A stretch of 64,000 nucleotides of DNA from Klebsiella ornithinolytica NBRC 105727 = ATCC 31898 (GTDB lineage Bacteria > Pseudomonadota > Gammaproteobacteria > Enterobacterales > Enterobacteriaceae), in NCBI RefSeq assembly GCF_001598295.1, contig NZ_BCYR01000001.1:682001-746000 (forward strand). Reading direction: 5' to 3'. The notes beneath the pieces are model-generated. The model searched no databases and was not told the origin of the DNA. It saw only the letters and a list, made by a program, of their open reading frames with translations. Position numbers and translations under genes: made by a program. The number at the start of each line of letters is the position of its first letter. Position 1 is the stretch's first letter. Below are positions 21,590 to 33,258 of this stretch, in pieces.

Positions 21590-21614
21590 GCCTGGCCTGT
21601 TTTTCAGGCCAGGC
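21590..21614. terminator. Hairpin between mnmC and yfcL
   Basis: Perfect 10-base arms GCCTGGCCTG / CAGGCCAGGC around a short T loop, between two convergent genes. No T run follows on either strand, so it could act on both transcripts but is not a classical terminator. Confidence 0.5.
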
Positions 21615-21624
21615 AGTCAGGGGA

Positions 21625-21900
21625 TTATTGCTTTGCCCGCTGATACAAATTATTCCACATTCCCTGCACCAGAATCTGGTCCGGCGGCGACAGTTCGCCT
21701 GCGCCGATCGCTTTCTCCAGGCTGCGAATCACCCGATCGTTGATGGCTTTCGCAGAGTGATCGTCCCCTCCTTCCAGCTCGGCTACCGCCAGCGTCAGGT
21801 GGCCGCGCAGATAGCCGCTGGCAAACAGTTCATCATCACTGGCGTGGTCTACCATTTCATCAATCAACGCCAGAATGCGTGATTCAAACTCCGCGAGCAT
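21625..21900 (-). CDS. yfcL: YfcL family protein
   Basis: 91-residue small acidic cytoplasmic protein, close to E. coli YfcL ([20 protein letters not shown]). No known activity. It heads toward mnmC and follows epmC by 31 bases on the same strand. Confidence 0.88.
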   Translation of the reverse strand: MLAEFESRILALIDEMVDHASDDELFASGYLRGHLTLAVAELEGGDDHSAKAINDRVIRSLEKAIGAGELSPPDQILVQGMWNNLYQRAKQ

Positions 21901-21931
21901 TGTCTTTCCTCTTCTAGTGTCAAACGTGGCT

Positions 21932-22480
21932 TTATTGCAGGTCTTCCGGCCACGGGAATTGTTCTGCCGTCAGTGGCGGCGTCTGATAATATTCTTGTAA
22001 CGCGCGGATAAACCGCGCCGGACGTTCAGGGATCCCTTGCTCCAGCAAGGTCATAACCTGTGCATGAACCCGCCGCTGAAAGGCAATGCGGTCAGGCTCG
22101 AAGTCGCCCTCCAGATTGTCACAGCTCACGTTGAACGGAAAACCTGCCGCCACGCAAAACAGCCAGTCCAGCGCCTGCGGTTTCACCTCAACATCTTCAA
22201 ACTGACACTGGGTCATGGCATCACGGCCATCCGGGCAGTACCAGTAGCCGAAATCAACCTGCTCGCGACGCGCTTTGCCCGCGATGCACCAGTGGGAAAT
22301 CTCATGCAGGCCGCTGGCGTAAAAGCCATGGGCAAACACAATGCGGTTATACGGCACGTCGCTATCTGCCGGAAGATAGATCGGTTCGTCATCGCCTTTA
22401 ATCAGACGGGTATTAAAATCATCGGCAAAGCAGCCGTCAAAAATAGCGATCAGCTGCTGATAATGGTGTTGCTGTTGCAT
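21932..22480 (-). CDS. epmC: EF-P hydroxylase EpmC (YfcM)
   Basis: Hydroxylates the beta-lysylated lysine of elongation factor P, the final step of EF-P modification. 182 residues, as in E. coli. The metal-ligand stretch [16 protein letters not shown] (HxxSH) and [19 protein letters not shown] are conserved. The ATG overlaps the yfcA stop by one base (TAATG), which fixes the start over a longer frame. Confidence 0.94.
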   Translation of the reverse strand: MQQQHHYQQLIAIFDGCFADDFNTRLIKGDDEPIYLPADSDVPYNRIVFAHGFYASGLHEISHWCIAGKARREQVDFGYWYCPDGRDAMTQCQFEDVEVKPQALDWLFCVAAGFPFNVSCDNLEGDFEPDRIAFQRRVHAQVMTLLEQGIPERPARFIRALQEYYQTPPLTAEQFPWPEDLQ

Positions 22481-23289
22481 TAATGAATTCCCAACCACTG
22501 AAGAATTTCAGCACCGTGGCTGTCATAAAGAAGTTTCGCGCTCATCACGGCGGAGACAACCACAATCATCGGACGAATCAACGATTGTCCTTTACTCAGA
22601 ACCAGACGTGAGCCGGCGCGGGCGCCAATAAACTGCCCCGCCATCATCACGAAACCGGTCGCCCAAATCACTTTGCCGCCAATGATAAACAGCAATAGCC
22701 CACCGACGTTAGAGGTCGCGTTCAGCACTTTGGCGTGAGCGGTGGATTTGGCGAGGTTAAACCCGGCAAGAGTGACGAAAGCCAACGCATAGAAAGAGCC
22801 CGCGCCTGGACCGAAGAAACCATCATAAAAACCTACGCAGCCGCCGGCGATCAGGGCAAACGGCAGGCCGTACAGCCGACGCTGACGGTCTGCTTCGCCT
22901 AATTTTGGCATCAGCAGGAAGTACAGGCCAATGCCGATCACCAGCACCGGCAGGATCTGGCGCAGAATATCGGACTGGACGTGCTGCACCAGCAGCGCAC
23001 CGGTGGTTGAGCCGATAAACGTCATCAGGATATTGAGCTTCTGATCCGCCAGGTTCACCACCTTGCGGCGGATAAAATAGAGCGACGCGGAAAGCGATCC
23101 CCCGCAGGCCTGCAGCTTGTTGGTCGCCAGCGCCTGCGCCGGAGGCAGCCCTGCCGCCATCAGCGCCGGAACCGTCAACAGCCCGCCGCCGCCCGCCAGG
23201 GAATCAATAAATCCCGCCAGAACAGCCACGAAAAAAAGCGCCACCAGTACCGTCGGCGACACCATAAACAGCTCAATAAAGCTTTCCAT
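22480..23289 (-). CDS. yfcA: YfcA, TSUP (TauE/SafE) family transporter
   Basis: 269 residues with seven to eight hydrophobic spans and the family repeats GFIDSLAGGGGLLTVPAL and GFYDGFFGPGAGSF. The family includes sulfite/sulfonate exporters; the substrate of YfcA is unknown. Overlaps both neighbours (mepA and epmC) by one base, so it is part of one translationally coupled run with aroC and mepA. Confidence 0.93.
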   Translation of the reverse strand: MESFIELFMVSPTVLVALFFVAVLAGFIDSLAGGGGLLTVPALMAAGLPPAQALATNKLQACGGSLSASLYFIRRKVVNLADQKLNILMTFIGSTTGALLVQHVQSDILRQILPVLVIGIGLYFLLMPKLGEADRQRRLYGLPFALIAGGCVGFYDGFFGPGAGSFYALAFVTLAGFNLAKSTAHAKVLNATSNVGGLLLFIIGGKVIWATGFVMMAGQFIGARAGSRLVLSKGQSLIRPMIVVVSAVMSAKLLYDSHGAEILQWLGIH

Positions 23290-24113
23290 TACAGCACATG
23301 CTCATCCAGTAGCGCCTGGCAGGAAGGCGGCAGCGGAGGCGGCGTCTTCTTCACAGGAGAGGTTGTTCCGGGTTTTGGGGGTTCAAACCAGCTTTGTAGC
23401 TCGGCACCGCAGCCATCGCCCGGTGGCGGTGGCGCCTGTTCTTCGCACTCCAGGCTGCCCGCCGGGCAGCGCAGACGAACGTGCATATGTGCACGATGCT
23501 GGAACCATGGCCGGACTTTGCGCAGCCACCCGCGATCGTTGCCAGCATCCAGACAGAGCTGCTGCTTGATTGCCGGATTAACAAAGATGCGCGTGACGTC
23601 GTTATCTTCTGCCGCCAGCTTAATCAGATGGCTGATTTGCGGGCTCCACAGCGACGGCACCACGCGCTTGCCGTCGCGAGCCACCAGATCCAGCGCCTGT
23701 GGTTTCAGGAGCTGCGCTGAACTCCAGCGCGTCTGCGGGAGCTGAAGGAAAATATCAACATCCAGCCCGCTCTGGTGACTGGCATGACCGCCGTTAAAGC
23801 GTCCGCCCGCTGGCATCCCCATATCGCCAATCAGCAGCGTCCCCATTCCCTGACTCTGCACCTGATTGCCCAGACGCTGAATAAACTGGATCAGGTCCGG
23901 ATGGCCGAAGTAGCGGCGCTGGTCGGTGCGCATGACCTGATAGCTGGTCGCGCTCAGCGGCAGCGCCTGCGCGCCGACGATACAGCCGTTGGCAAATGCG
24001 CCAATTGACTGCGCGCTGCCGCTAATCGGCTGGGTGATTTTTTGCCACGGCGTCGCCGCAAGGCAGGCAGAGCTGGCGACCAGCGCCAGCAGAGCGATAA
24101 CGGTTTTTTTCAT
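23289..24113 (-). CDS. mepA: Penicillin-insensitive murein endopeptidase MepA
   Basis: Periplasmic LAS-type metallopeptidase cleaving D-alanyl-meso-DAP cross-links. 274 residues; signal peptide of about 19 residues cut after ACLA. Zinc ligands are visible as [11 protein letters not shown] (H...H-x6-D) and RAHMHVRL (HxH). Three bases downstream of aroC, same strand. Confidence 0.95.
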   Translation of the reverse strand: MKKTVIALLALVASSACLAATPWQKITQPISGSAQSIGAFANGCIVGAQALPLSATSYQVMRTDQRRYFGHPDLIQFIQRLGNQVQSQGMGTLLIGDMGMPAGGRFNGGHASHQSGLDVDIFLQLPQTRWSSAQLLKPQALDLVARDGKRVVPSLWSPQISHLIKLAAEDNDVTRIFVNPAIKQQLCLDAGNDRGWLRKVRPWFQHRAHMHVRLRCPAGSLECEEQAPPPPGDGCGAELQSWFEPPKPGTTSPVKKTPPPLPPSCQALLDEHVL

Positions 24114-24116
24114 CGA

Positions 24117-25202
24117 TTACCAGCGTGGAATTGATGTCGTCACGTCGCCATTTTGCGCGCGTTGACGCATAAAGTGATCCATTAGCACGATCGCCAGCAT
24201 TGCTTCCGCGATCGGCACCGCACGGATGCCCACGCAAGGATCGTGGCGCCCTTTGGTGATCATCTCGACTTCTTCACCGTGACGGTTAATCGTATGACCC
24301 GGTACGGTGATGCTGGAGGTCGGCTTCAGCGCGATATTCGCGACGATCTGCTGACCGCTGCTGATACCGCCAAGAATGCCGCCCGCATGGTTGCTCTGGA
24401 AACCATTTTTAGTGATTTCATCGCGATTTTGGCTACCGCGCAGTTTCACCACCTCAAAACCATCGCCAATTTCCACGCCCTTCACCGCATTGATGCTCAT
24501 CAGCGCATGGGCAATGTCGGCATCCAGACGGTCGAATACCGGCTCACCGAGTCCCGGTGGCACGCCATCAGCGACCACGGTCACTTTTGCTCCGATGGAG
24601 TCGCCCTCTTTCTTCAGACCGCGCATCAGTTCATCAAGCGCTTCAATTTTATCCGGGTCCGGGCAGAAGAACGGGTTTTGTTCAACCTGTTCCCAGTCTT
24701 TGATTGCCAGAGGAATATCGCCCATCTGGGTCAAACAGCCGCGAATCACAATGCCGAATTTTTCCGCGAGGTATTTCTTGGCAATCGCCCCGGCCGCCAC
24801 CCGCATCGCGGTTTCACGCGCTGAGGAACGTCCGCCGCCGCGATAATCGCGCAGGCCGTATTTCTGCTCGTAGGTATAGTCAGCATGCCCTGGACGGAAA
24901 ACGTCTTTAATCGCGCCATAGTCCTGAGAACGCTGATCGGTATTCTCAATCAGCAGACCAATGCTGGTCCCGGTCGTCACGCCTTCGAATACGCCGGAGA
25001 GGATCTTCACCTGATCCGGTTCACGACGCTGCGTGGTGTAGCGTGAGGTCCCCGGACGACGACGATCCAGATCGTGCTGCAGATCGGCTTCAGTCAGCGG
25101 AATGCCCGGCGGCACTCCGTCAACAATGCAGCCCAGCGCCAGACCGTGCGATTCGCCGAAGGTTGTGACGCGAAAGAGTTGTCCAATTGTGTTTCCTGCC
25201 AT
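24117..25202 (-). CDS. aroC: Chorismate synthase AroC
   Basis: Makes chorismate from EPSP with reduced FMN; last shikimate-pathway step. 361 residues starting [20 protein letters not shown]; signature [20 protein letters not shown] and the C-terminal [17 protein letters not shown] are intact. I used the second of two adjacent ATGs, as in E. coli. Follows prmB by 30 bases. Confidence 0.98.
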   Translation of the reverse strand: MAGNTIGQLFRVTTFGESHGLALGCIVDGVPPGIPLTEADLQHDLDRRRPGTSRYTTQRREPDQVKILSGVFEGVTTGTSIGLLIENTDQRSQDYGAIKDVFRPGHADYTYEQKYGLRDYRGGGRSSARETAMRVAAGAIAKKYLAEKFGIVIRGCLTQMGDIPLAIKDWEQVEQNPFFCPDPDKIEALDELMRGLKKEGDSIGAKVTVVADGVPPGLGEPVFDRLDADIAHALMSINAVKGVEIGDGFEVVKLRGSQNRDEITKNGFQSNHAGGILGGISSGQQIVANIALKPTSSITVPGHTINRHGEEVEMITKGRHDPCVGIRAVPIAEAMLAIVLMDHFMRQRAQNGDVTTSIPRW

Positions 25203-25232
25203 CACGGCTCCGTCATGTTTGCGTGTTGTTTT

Positions 25233-26165
25233 TTAGTCTTTATAAATGCCGAAATGCGCGCGGGCGGCGATCAGCTGCGGTTTGGTCAGCATGAAGACGC
25301 CATCCCCGCCATTTTCAAACTCAAGCCAGGTAAACGGCACGTCCGGATACTGCTCAATCAGATGTACCATGCTGTTACCGACTTCACAAATCAGAATACC
25401 GTCGTCGCTGAGATAATCCGGCGCATTACCGAGGATGCGACGCGTCAGCTTCAGACCATCGCTGCCGGAAGCCAGACCCAGTACCGGCTCATGACGATAT
25501 TCGCCCGGCAGATCGGACATATCTTCTTCATCAACGTACGGCGGGTTGGTGACGATCAGGTCGTACTGCACTTTCGGCAGGTCGCGGAACAGGTCGGAAC
25601 GAATCGGCGTCACCTGATGGATCAGGCCGTGCGCTTCAACGTTCTGCTCGGCAACGGCCAGCGCATCAACGGAGATATCCACCGCGTCCACTTCCGCTTC
25701 CGGGAAAGAGTAAGCGCAGGCGATCGCAATGCAGCCGCTGCCGGTGCACATATCCAGAATGTGCTGCGGTTGATGGTCAATCAGGCCGGCGAAGTGATTA
25801 TTGATAAGCTCGCCGATCGGGGAACGCGGCACCAGCACACGTTCGTCCACGAAAAATTCATGGCCGCAGAACCAGGCTTTATTGGTCAAATAGGCAACCG
25901 GAATACGTTCGTTGATCCGGCGAATCACGCGCTCAACAATGCGGTGTTTTTCGCTGGAAGTCAGACGCGCAGAGTGCATATCCTCCGGAATATCCAGCGG
26001 CAGGTAGAGCGAGGGCAATACCAGCTGTAGCGCCTCATCCCACGGGTTGTCCGTGCCATGTCCGTACCAGATATTCGCCGCGCTGAAACGACTGACCGCC
26101 CAACGCAGCATGTCCTGAATGGTATGCAGCTCATTGACCGCTTCATCAACAAAAATTTTATCCAC
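25233..26165 (-). CDS. prmB: Ribosomal protein uL3 glutamine methyltransferase PrmB
   Basis: SAM-dependent N5-methylation of a glutamine in ribosomal protein L3. 310 residues. SAM motif [17 protein letters not shown] and catalytic NPPY ([15 protein letters not shown]) present. The GTG start at 26163-26165 has a strong GGAGGA site five bases upstream and matches E. coli; an ATG 24 codons earlier is unlikely. Confidence 0.95.
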   Translation of the reverse strand: MDKIFVDEAVNELHTIQDMLRWAVSRFSAANIWYGHGTDNPWDEALQLVLPSLYLPLDIPEDMHSARLTSSEKHRIVERVIRRINERIPVAYLTNKAWFCGHEFFVDERVLVPRSPIGELINNHFAGLIDHQPQHILDMCTGSGCIAIACAYSFPEAEVDAVDISVDALAVAEQNVEAHGLIHQVTPIRSDLFRDLPKVQYDLIVTNPPYVDEEDMSDLPGEYRHEPVLGLASGSDGLKLTRRILGNAPDYLSDDGILICEVGNSMVHLIEQYPDVPFTWLEFENGGDGVFMLTKPQLIAARAHFGIYKD

Positions 26166-26331
26166 GCCATCCTCCAGGACACGCTCTACTGTAAATTCGG
26201 CGGCTAGTTTGCCACGAAGACGGCGATAAATCAGCATTCTTACGTCAGGCGGACGGGGAAAAATACGTTTTGCTTGCCTGAACAGAGGCCGAGTCGGGTA
26301 AACTAGCGAAAAGAAATGATGAGAGTGGGCA

Positions 26332-26883
26332 ATGAAAAAGAAAACATCGCTAAGCGACGAGGATCAGGCGTTGTTCCGCCAGTTAATGACCGGCACGCGT
26401 CAGATTAAGCAGGACACCATCGTGCACCGCCCGCTGCGCAAGAAAATCACCGAAGTACCGCCAAAGCGCTTACTTCAGGAGCAGGCCGATAACAGCCACT
26501 ATTTTTCCGATGAGTTTCAGCCGCTGCTGAATACCGAAGGAGCAGTCAAATATGTTCGCCCGGACGTGAGCCACTTTGAACTGAAAAAACTGCGCCGCGG
26601 GGATTATTCGCCGGAGCTGTTTCTCGATCTGCACGGGTTGACCCAGCAGCAGGCGAAGCAGGAGCTGGGGGCGCTGATCGCCGCCTGCCGTCGCGAACAT
26701 GTCTTTTGCGCCTGCGTGATGCACGGGCACGGGAAACACATCCTCAAGCAGCAAACGCCGCTCTGGCTTGCGCAACATCCGCACATCATGGCTTTTCATC
26801 AGGCGCCAAAAGAGTACGGCGGAGACGCCGCACTGCTGGTGCTGATTGAAGTTGAAGAGTGGCAGCCGCCGGAGCTTCCGTAA
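26332..26883 (+). CDS. smrB: Ribosome rescue factor SmrB
   Basis: Endonuclease that cuts mRNA between collided ribosomes so that tmRNA can act. 183 residues: basic N-terminal arm for the ribosome and an Smr domain (about 95-175) with [14 protein letters not shown] and the GHGKHIL loop. Divergent from prmB. Confidence 0.94.
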   Translation: MKKKTSLSDEDQALFRQLMTGTRQIKQDTIVHRPLRKKITEVPPKRLLQEQADNSHYFSDEFQPLLNTEGAVKYVRPDVSHFELKKLRRGDYSPELFLDLHGLTQQQAKQELGALIAACRREHVFCACVMHGHGKHILKQQTPLWLAQHPHIMAFHQAPKEYGGDAALLVLIEVEEWQPPELP

Positions 26884-26896
26884 TACGGACGCTCCG
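26870..26896. terminator. Hairpin at the smrB 3' end
   Basis: Arms CGGAGCTTCCG / CGGACGCTCCG, one mismatch, spanning the smrB stop codon between the convergent genes smrB and sixA. No T tract. Confidence 0.4.
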
Positions 26897-26903
26897 GGGG
26901 GAG

Positions 26904-27389
26904 TCAGATAGCCTTCGCCATCTTCAGGTTGCAGGGGCTCATCTGCCAGTTGAACTCGCCCTTGCCATCTGCATCAAGGGTGACACAGGCAATAGCCGAA
27001 GTGGTGAACATCGGGGGAGTTTCTCCCGGGCACAGCTCTGAGACGAGGTACCCCACCAGCGGCAGGTGCGAAACAACCAGCACCGTTGAAACACCTTCAT
27101 TGTTCAGCGTCTGAAGCCAGGCACTGACCATGCCAACATCGCCACACGGCGTGAGCTCCGGCATCACGTCGACATTTTCAGGCAGGTCCATGCACTCTCT
27201 TACCACATCCAGCGTCTGTTCAGCACGCAGGTAAGGACTGACAAGAACCCGTTCAATATCCACTTTTTGACCTTTCAGCCAGGTTGCCATCTGACGGGAC
27301 TCATCACAACCACAAACGGTTAAGGGACGAACCGAGTCACTGGCTGCATCGAGGGCAGCGTCGCCGTGACGCATGATAAAAACTTGCAT
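26904..27389 (-). CDS. sixA: Phosphohistidine phosphatase SixA
   Basis: 161 residues, histidine-phosphatase fold with the catalytic RHG at residues 7-9 (His-8 nucleophile). In E. coli it dephosphorylates proteins of the nitrogen PTS (NPr) and was first described on ArcB. Convergent with smrB. Confidence 0.94.
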   Translation of the reverse strand: MQVFIMRHGDAALDAASDSVRPLTVCGCDESRQMATWLKGQKVDIERVLVSPYLRAEQTLDVVRECMDLPENVDVMPELTPCGDVGMVSAWLQTLNNEGVSTVLVVSHLPLVGYLVSELCPGETPPMFTTSAIACVTLDADGKGEFNWQMSPCNLKMAKAI

Positions 27390-27598
27390 ATTGCACCGCT
27401 TTTGTTAACCAGAAGCACCGCAGTCTTACCTGCGTGGATAGCACGCAGTCGACCCGGTGGCCGGGCATTGTGCCTGATTCATCCAACGAATGAAACGCTG
27501 TTTTTTACCTCAATGGCGTAAGTATAGTCAATGATTGTTTACAAAACAGCCAACAGACCACGTCATTCATCGCCGGATTTATCTTCTTTGACCAGAAC

Positions 27599-29743
27599 TT
27601 AGGTCGTCCGTTCAGCAGTGGGCCAAAAGGTTGCCCCCTGCCCGGCCATACGCAATAAATTCTCGCATGGGGTAAACCGTGGGCCGTACTGAGCGGCCAG
27701 ACGTTGCAAGATGGCAACAACTTCACCCGCCCCGAGTTGATCCATATAACGGAACGGGCCGCCAAGAAACGGCGGGAAGCCAATACCGAACACCGCGCCA
27801 ATGTCGCCATCGCGGGCGCCGCGGATGACCTGCTCATCGAAGCAGCGCGCGGCTTCGTTAAGCATCATCATGACGCAACGCTCAGCTATCTGCTGGCCGG
27901 ATAAGCGCGCCTGCGGGGCAGAAACGCCCAGCAGCGAATAGACCGTAGCATCGGGTCGTTTTTTGCTTGTACGCCCTTTTGTCTCATAAAGATAGAAACC
28001 GCGGCTATTTTTTCTACCTTTGCGATCGTCATTCAAGATCGCATCAATGATGTTTGCCGGCGGGCTAAAACGCTCTCCCCACGCGGCTTCCAGTACCGGC
28101 AGAATTTTGGTCCCGGTATCAATTCCGACTTCATCCAGCAGTTGAATCGGCCCAACAGGAAAACCGAATTTCACCAATGATTTATCGATATGATCAAGGG
28201 GCTCACCTTCCACGAGTAAGCGCATCGCTTCGTTGATGTAAGGCGCCAGAATACGGTTGACGTAGAAACCCGCTTTATCCGCCACGACGATCGGCGTTTT
28301 CCCCTGCATTTTGGCCAGCTTGACTACCGTCGCAATCGTCTGCGGATCGGTATGCTGATGGGGGATCACTTCAACCAGCGGCATTTTCTCGACCGGGCTG
28401 AAGAAGTGCAGGCCAATCACCTGCCCCGGTCGACTGGCCTGCGCCGCAATGTCGCCGATAGGGAGCGAAGAGGTATTGGAGGCAAAGATCGTCTGCGGGC
28501 TACAGTGTGCTTCGATCTCGGCCACCATCCGCTGTTTAAGAGCTAAATCCTCGAAGACGGCCTCGATCACCACATCGCGATGGGCAAATCCCTGATAATC
28601 CGTGGTGCCGGAAATCAACGTCAGCTGACGATCCCGTTCACTGGCGCGCAGATAGCGGCGGCGCACCTGCTTGTCCAGCAGATCCCAGCTGTATTTCAGC
28701 GCATGGTTAATCCCCCGAGCCTGAATATCTTTGATACGCACCGGAAGCCCGCCTTTGCAGGCGGTAACATACGCAATTCCGCCGCCCATCAGACCGCCAC
28801 CGAGAATGCCGACGCGATTCAGTGGCCCGGCCTGCGCATCGGCACCACGATCTTTCTTCAAATCCGTGCTGGCAAAGAATATCGATCGCAATGCCTGAGA
28901 TTGCGGGGTCATCGCCAGCTCACCAAAGGCACGTGCTTCCTCGGCATAGCCGCTGCTACAGCCGTGAGCTAATCCATTTTCAATCACCTGCAGAATGCGC
29001 TCGGCGGCAGGATAGTTGCCCTGGGTTTTCTGTCGGGTCTTTTTCCCCACCAGCCGAAACAGCAGATTACGGCCCAGCGGTCCGGCCAGCACCCGCTCAC
29101 GGATCGGCATACTGCGGCTCGCCGGCCGCCCTTTCAGCGCCAGTTCCACCGCCGTCTGCAGCAGAATTGATTGCGGAACCACCTCATCCACCAGGCCCGC
29201 TTTTAACGCCTGGCGCGCGCGAAGCTGCTTGCCGGTCAAAATCATCTCCAGGGCGCCGCTGACACCGATCAGTCGGGGTAATCTCTGAGTACCGCCGGAT
29301 CCCGGCAGCAGCCCCAGCTGGACCTCAGGCAGACCCAGACGCGTTTTCTCGTCATCGCTGCATACCCGTCCATGGCAGGCCAACGCCAGCTCAAGGCCGC
29401 CGCCCAGGCAGGCGCCGTGGATAGCGGCAATGACCGGAATCGCCAGGCCATGGATCTCCGCCATAATTTGTTGCCCCTGGCGGGCGAGCGCTTCCGCTTC
29501 CTGAGCGGTGGCGCAGCGGGCAATCATATTGATATCCGCGCCGGCGATAAAATTGTCCGGTTTTGCGGAAATCAGCACCACGCCGCGGAGGGTTTTATTA
29601 TCACGAATCTGGCGAACGATCGCCCGCACCTGCTGGCCAAATTCGGCCTTCAGGGTATTCATCTTTTCACCGGGCGAATCGATCGTGATGACGGCAACGT
29701 TGTCCGGACGAATATCGAGGGTAAATGCCGATGCCATGTCCAT
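27599..29743 (-). CDS. fadJ: Fatty-acid oxidation complex subunit alpha FadJ
   Basis: Anaerobic beta-oxidation multifunctional enzyme. 714 residues, as in E. coli: enoyl-CoA hydratase/isomerase domain (about 1-190, [17 protein letters not shown]), then 3-hydroxyacyl-CoA dehydrogenase NAD motif [15 protein letters not shown] near 315 and its C-terminal domains ([28 protein letters not shown]). Start codon overlaps the fadI stop by one base. Pairs with FadI. Confidence 0.97.
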   Translation of the reverse strand: MDMASAFTLDIRPDNVAVITIDSPGEKMNTLKAEFGQQVRAIVRQIRDNKTLRGVVLISAKPDNFIAGADINMIARCATAQEAEALARQGQQIMAEIHGLAIPVIAAIHGACLGGGLELALACHGRVCSDDEKTRLGLPEVQLGLLPGSGGTQRLPRLIGVSGALEMILTGKQLRARQALKAGLVDEVVPQSILLQTAVELALKGRPASRSMPIRERVLAGPLGRNLLFRLVGKKTRQKTQGNYPAAERILQVIENGLAHGCSSGYAEEARAFGELAMTPQSQALRSIFFASTDLKKDRGADAQAGPLNRVGILGGGLMGGGIAYVTACKGGLPVRIKDIQARGINHALKYSWDLLDKQVRRRYLRASERDRQLTLISGTTDYQGFAHRDVVIEAVFEDLALKQRMVAEIEAHCSPQTIFASNTSSLPIGDIAAQASRPGQVIGLHFFSPVEKMPLVEVIPHQHTDPQTIATVVKLAKMQGKTPIVVADKAGFYVNRILAPYINEAMRLLVEGEPLDHIDKSLVKFGFPVGPIQLLDEVGIDTGTKILPVLEAAWGERFSPPANIIDAILNDDRKGRKNSRGFYLYETKGRTSKKRPDATVYSLLGVSAPQARLSGQQIAERCVMMMLNEAARCFDEQVIRGARDGDIGAVFGIGFPPFLGGPFRYMDQLGAGEVVAILQRLAAQYGPRFTPCENLLRMAGQGATFWPTAERTT

Positions 29744-31053
29744 TATTCCGCCTCCAGAATCATCGCTGCGCCGAGACCACCCGCCGCACAGGCGGTCACC
29801 AGGCCAAATCCGCCCCCCCTGCGCCGCAGTTCATGTAGCGTCTGGGTAATCATCCTCGCGCCGGTGGCTGCAAAAGGATGCCCGTAGGCAATTGAACCAC
29901 CGAGGACATTGAATTTACTTTCGTCGACTTCCCCGGTCGCCTGCGAGCGCCCGAGCACGTCGCGAGCAAAGCGGTCGCTGGCCAGGCACTGAAGATTCGC
30001 CAGCGTCTGCGCGGCAAAGGCCTCATGCATGTCGATAAGCGTTAAGTCAGCCAGGGTCAGCCCCGCCCTTTCGAGCGCCAGCGGCGTTGACCACGCCGGC
30101 CCTAACAGCATATCCTGGCGGACATCGATGGCGGTAAAGGCGTAGCTGCGCAGGTAGCCAAGCGGGGTTAAGCCCAGCGCTTTGGCCTGAGACTCGGTCA
30201 TCATGATCACCGCCGCGGCACCGTCGGTTAGCGGCGTACTGTTTGCCGCAGTGACCGTGCCATGCTTGCGGTCAAAAGCCGGACGTAACTTTTGGTAATC
30301 AGCCAGGGTTGAATTTTTACGAATATTGTTGTCGTTTTCCAGCGGTTCACGAAACGGCGGCGCATACGCAGTCATCACTTCAGAAGCCAGCTTCCCCTCT
30401 TCCCAGGCTTTCGCCGCTAGCTGGTGCGAGCGGTGTGCCAGCGCGTCCTGCTGTTCACGGGTAATACCCCATGTTTTTGCCATTTGCTCAGCGGTATCCC
30501 CCATCCGCAGCCCGGTCGAATACTCGGCAACCGCAGGCGGGACCGGTAAAAGATCGCGAAGGCGTAAACGGGAGAAGAGCTTCAGGCGCTGTCCGAGAGT
30601 GCGCGCTTTATTGGCATCCACCAGCGTACGGGCCAGCTTTTTACTGACGCCGATCGGCAGAACGGATGAAGAGTCTGCCCCGCCGGCAATACCTGCGCGG
30701 ATCGTTCCCGCCATCAGGCTCTCCGCGACGTTGGCGACGGCCTGAAAACTGGTGGCGCAGGCGCGACTTACGCTGTAGGCATCGGTGTGTACGCTCATGC
30801 CGGCGCCAAGCACAATTTCGCGCGCAATATTTGGCGCTTCTGGCATCTGCACCACCTGGCCAAATACCAGCTGCTCAATCATTTCCGGGGGAATATCGCT
30901 ACGAGCCAGCATTTCGCTGATAACCATTTTTCCCAAATCAACGGCGGGAACACCGTGAAATACCGTGGCCTGACGGGCAAACGGCGTACGTAAACCGCTG
31001 ACAATGGCAATGCGATCGCCTTGACGGGTGACAAGCGGTAATGCCTGACTCAT
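29743..31053 (-). CDS. fadI: 3-ketoacyl-CoA thiolase FadI
   Basis: Thiolytic partner of FadJ. 436 residues; nucleophilic Cys in [14 protein letters not shown] (about residue 99), [10 protein letters not shown] with the catalytic His and the C-terminal CAAGG motif with the second Cys. First gene of fadIJ, with a FadR site just upstream. Confidence 0.97.
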   Translation of the reverse strand: MSQALPLVTRQGDRIAIVSGLRTPFARQATVFHGVPAVDLGKMVISEMLARSDIPPEMIEQLVFGQVVQMPEAPNIAREIVLGAGMSVHTDAYSVSRACATSFQAVANVAESLMAGTIRAGIAGGADSSSVLPIGVSKKLARTLVDANKARTLGQRLKLFSRLRLRDLLPVPPAVAEYSTGLRMGDTAEQMAKTWGITREQQDALAHRSHQLAAKAWEEGKLASEVMTAYAPPFREPLENDNNIRKNSTLADYQKLRPAFDRKHGTVTAANSTPLTDGAAAVIMMTESQAKALGLTPLGYLRSYAFTAIDVRQDMLLGPAWSTPLALERAGLTLADLTLIDMHEAFAAQTLANLQCLASDRFARDVLGRSQATGEVDESKFNVLGGSIAYGHPFAATGARMITQTLHELRRRGGGFGLVTACAAGGLGAAMILEAE

Positions 31054-31080
31054 GACTTTCCCCTGTTAACCGATAAAACC

Positions 31081-31097
31081 AAGTGGTCTGACCTGAT
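31081..31097 (-). promoter_or_regulatory. FadR operator upstream of fadIJ
   Basis: AAGTGGTCTGACCTGAT closely matches the FadR consensus AACTGGTCNGACNTGTT. It lies 28 bases upstream of the fadI start. FadR repression of fadIJ is established in E. coli. Confidence 0.8.
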
Positions 31098-31178
31098 AAC
31101 AGTTTTAACTAATTTTTTACATTAAGCCAATCGGCGAAGAGAAAAAGTGGGAGCCAAAACACATAGAAGGGAGGAGAT

Positions 31179-31202
31179 AACGCCCCTGACGAGAGGGGCG
31201 TT
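31179..31202 (-). terminator. yfcZ terminator
   Basis: Stem AACGCCCCT / AGGGGCGTT just after the yfcZ stop on the minus strand; the following bases are moderately T/C-rich. Confidence 0.6.
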
Positions 31203-31211
31203 GAGGAGAAA

Positions 31212-31496
31212 TTAACGCAGAGCGAGCTGGAAAATCAGCGTTTCGGCTTCACAGCAGAAGACAAAATCGATATCCAGCTGCACACCGCCTTCAACGTCGG
31301 TAAAGGTCGGGGTAATTTTGCACGGTTCAGATTCCACGCCACGTGCTCTCTCAGTCAACGCGGCGAGAGTTTGTTCCGCTTCGGCGCGATTGGCAAAAAC
31401 CCGGCTGTAAGAGGCGGTGCAATCGGTGTTGTCCATAATGGTGCCAACATCCATACAGCAGCAAACCGGGGTTTCATCAGCACTACATTTACTCAT
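31212..31496 (-). CDS. yfcZ: YfcZ/YiiS family cysteine-rich protein
   Basis: 94 residues (DUF406), nearly identical to E. coli YfcZ. Cysteines cluster near the N-terminus (MSKCSADETPVCCCMDVG), suggesting metal or redox binding, but no function is established. Start chosen at MSKCSADE with GAGGAAA upstream, as in E. coli. Divergent from fadL. Confidence 0.9.
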   Translation of the reverse strand: MSKCSADETPVCCCMDVGTIMDNTDCTASYSRVFANRAEAEQTLAALTERARGVESEPCKITPTFTDVEGGVQLDIDFVFCCEAETLIFQLALR

Positions 31497-31600
31497 CGTA
31501 GATTTCCTCTGTATATGCACTCAAGGTGCCAGACAATTAATGAGGTTATTTTACGCGCGGCGCCTCCCGGCCTCCAGTCGTTAATGGCGACAAAAGTCCT

Positions 31601-31620
31601 AAGTGACCGAAATCACACTT
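31601..31620. promoter_or_regulatory. CRP-type site between yfcZ and fadL
   Basis: AAGTGACCGAAATCACACTT carries AGTGA-N6-TCACA, nine of ten bases of the CRP core. It is conserved upstream of E. coli fadL, which is subject to catabolite control. Confidence 0.65.
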
Positions 31621-31741
31621 AAAAATGATCCAAAACAAAAAATGCCCTGTTTAGATAATACGAACGAGGCCAATTTTGCTAACTGGATCGCTTTTTTCGT
31701 ATCACAACTGAAAAATCTCATAAACAAACTTGCAACATCTC

Positions 31742-31782
31742 ATCTGGTCAGACCTATACTCAGCGCACTGGTCTGATTTCTC
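31742..31782 (+). promoter_or_regulatory. Two FadR operators at the fadL promoter
   Basis: ATCTGGTCAGACCTATA (31742-31758) and CACTGGTCTGATTTCTC (31766-31782) are two FadR-like sites in tandem, the arrangement known for E. coli fadL (repression by FadR, relieved by acyl-CoA). Confidence 0.8.
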
Positions 31783-31867
31783 TGTCGTAAAGCAGACCCT
31801 ACACTTCGCGCTTCTGTTACGGCATGTAACATAGTTTAAATAAAAATAACTCAATGAGGTTATGGGC

Positions 31868-33190
31868 ATGAGCCAGAAAACCCGCTTTACCCAATCTGCC
31901 CTCGCAGTGGCTGTAGCACTTGTTTCAACACAGGCCTGGTCAGCAGGCTTTCAGTTAAATGAATTCTCTTCATCAGGTCTGGGCCGCGCCTATTCCGGTG
32001 AAGGTGCAATTGCTGACGACGCGGGCAATGCCAGCCGTAACCCAGCATTGATCATGATGTTCGATCGCCCAACGATGTCTGCGGGCGCGGTCTTTGTCGA
32101 CCCTAACGTCAATATTTCCGGCCAGTCTCCAACAGGCAAAAGCCTGAACGCCGATAATATTGCGCCAACCGCATGGGTGCCTAACTTCCACTTTGTATCG
32201 CCGATTAACGATCGGTTTGGTTGGGGGGCCTCTATCACCTCCAACTACGGTCTGGCGACCGAGTACGCCGATGATTATGCCGCCGGCAGCATGGGCGGAA
32301 AAACGGACCTGACCACCGCCAACTTCAACCTGAGCGGCGCCTATCGCCTGGACAGCCACTGGAGCTTTGGCTTAGGGTTTGATGCGGTGTATGCGAAGGC
32401 GAAGATTGAACGCTATGCAGGCGATTTGGGGCAAATCGTTGCGGGCTCAGGCGCACTGCCGCCGCAGCTGGCCGGCCCGGTATCGAAAATTCCTGCCGAT
32501 ACGCAAATTGCTCACCTCAACGGTAACGCATGGGGCTTTGGCTGGAACGCCGGTATTCTTTATGAACTGGATAAGAATAACCGCTACGGCTTCACCTATC
32601 GTTCCGAAGTGAAAATCGACTTTGACGGTAATTACAAAAGCAGCTTACCTTCCGCGTACAACCAGATCCTCGGTAACTTCGGGCTTCCGGCAGGCACCAA
32701 CGGTCAAACGACCGATGGTTCTCTGACGCTGAACCTGCCTGAAATGTGGGAGCTGTCCGGCTATAACCGCGTTGCACCGCAGTGGGCGGTCCACTATAGC
32801 CTGACCTACACCAGCTGGAGTCAGTTCCAGGAGCTGAAAGCCACGGGTAGCAACGGTGAGACGCTGTTCTATAAAGATGAGAGCTTTAAAGATGCCTACC
32901 GCATCGCGCTGGGTACCACCTATTACTATGACGATAACTGGACCTTCCGTACCGGTATCGCCTTCGATGATAGCCCGGTACCGGCAAGCACCCGTTCTAT
33001 CTCCATCCCGGATCAGGATCGTCTGTGGCTGAGCGCGGGTACCACCTATGCCTTCAACAAAGATGCCTCTGTTGACGTGGGGGTTTCATACATGCACGGT
33101 CAGCACGTAGAAATTAAAGAAGGTCCTTATACCTTCCGTTCTGAAGGTACCGCCTGGCTGTACGGCGCGAACTTCAACTACCGCTTCTGA
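31868..33190 (+). CDS. fadL: Long-chain fatty acid outer-membrane transporter FadL
   Basis: 440 residues with a 25-residue signal peptide (cut after QAWSA), the N-terminal plug motif [21 protein letters not shown] and a C-terminal beta barrel ending in F. Start chosen at the second ATG (MSQKTRF): GAGG lies nine bases upstream, too close to the first ATG at 31862. The loop around residues 195-215 differs from E. coli, as expected for a surface loop. Confidence 0.96.
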   Translation: MSQKTRFTQSALAVAVALVSTQAWSAGFQLNEFSSSGLGRAYSGEGAIADDAGNASRNPALIMMFDRPTMSAGAVFVDPNVNISGQSPTGKSLNADNIAPTAWVPNFHFVSPINDRFGWGASITSNYGLATEYADDYAAGSMGGKTDLTTANFNLSGAYRLDSHWSFGLGFDAVYAKAKIERYAGDLGQIVAGSGALPPQLAGPVSKIPADTQIAHLNGNAWGFGWNAGILYELDKNNRYGFTYRSEVKIDFDGNYKSSLPSAYNQILGNFGLPAGTNGQTTDGSLTLNLPEMWELSGYNRVAPQWAVHYSLTYTSWSQFQELKATGSNGETLFYKDESFKDAYRIALGTTYYYDDNWTFRTGIAFDDSPVPASTRSISIPDQDRLWLSAGTTYAFNKDASVDVGVSYMHGQHVEIKEGPYTFRSEGTAWLYGANFNYRF

Positions 33191-33205
33191 TCGGTCTGGC
33201 AGTAT

Positions 33206-33238
33206 AAAAAAAGGGTGAACGCAAGTTCACCCTTTTTT
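33206..33238. terminator. Bidirectional terminator between fadL and mlaA
   Basis: A-tract, stem AGGGTGAAC / GTTCACCCT, T-tract: functional on both strands between the convergent genes. Confidence 0.92.
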
Positions 33239-33258
33239 ATTGTCATATTTAATCGCGT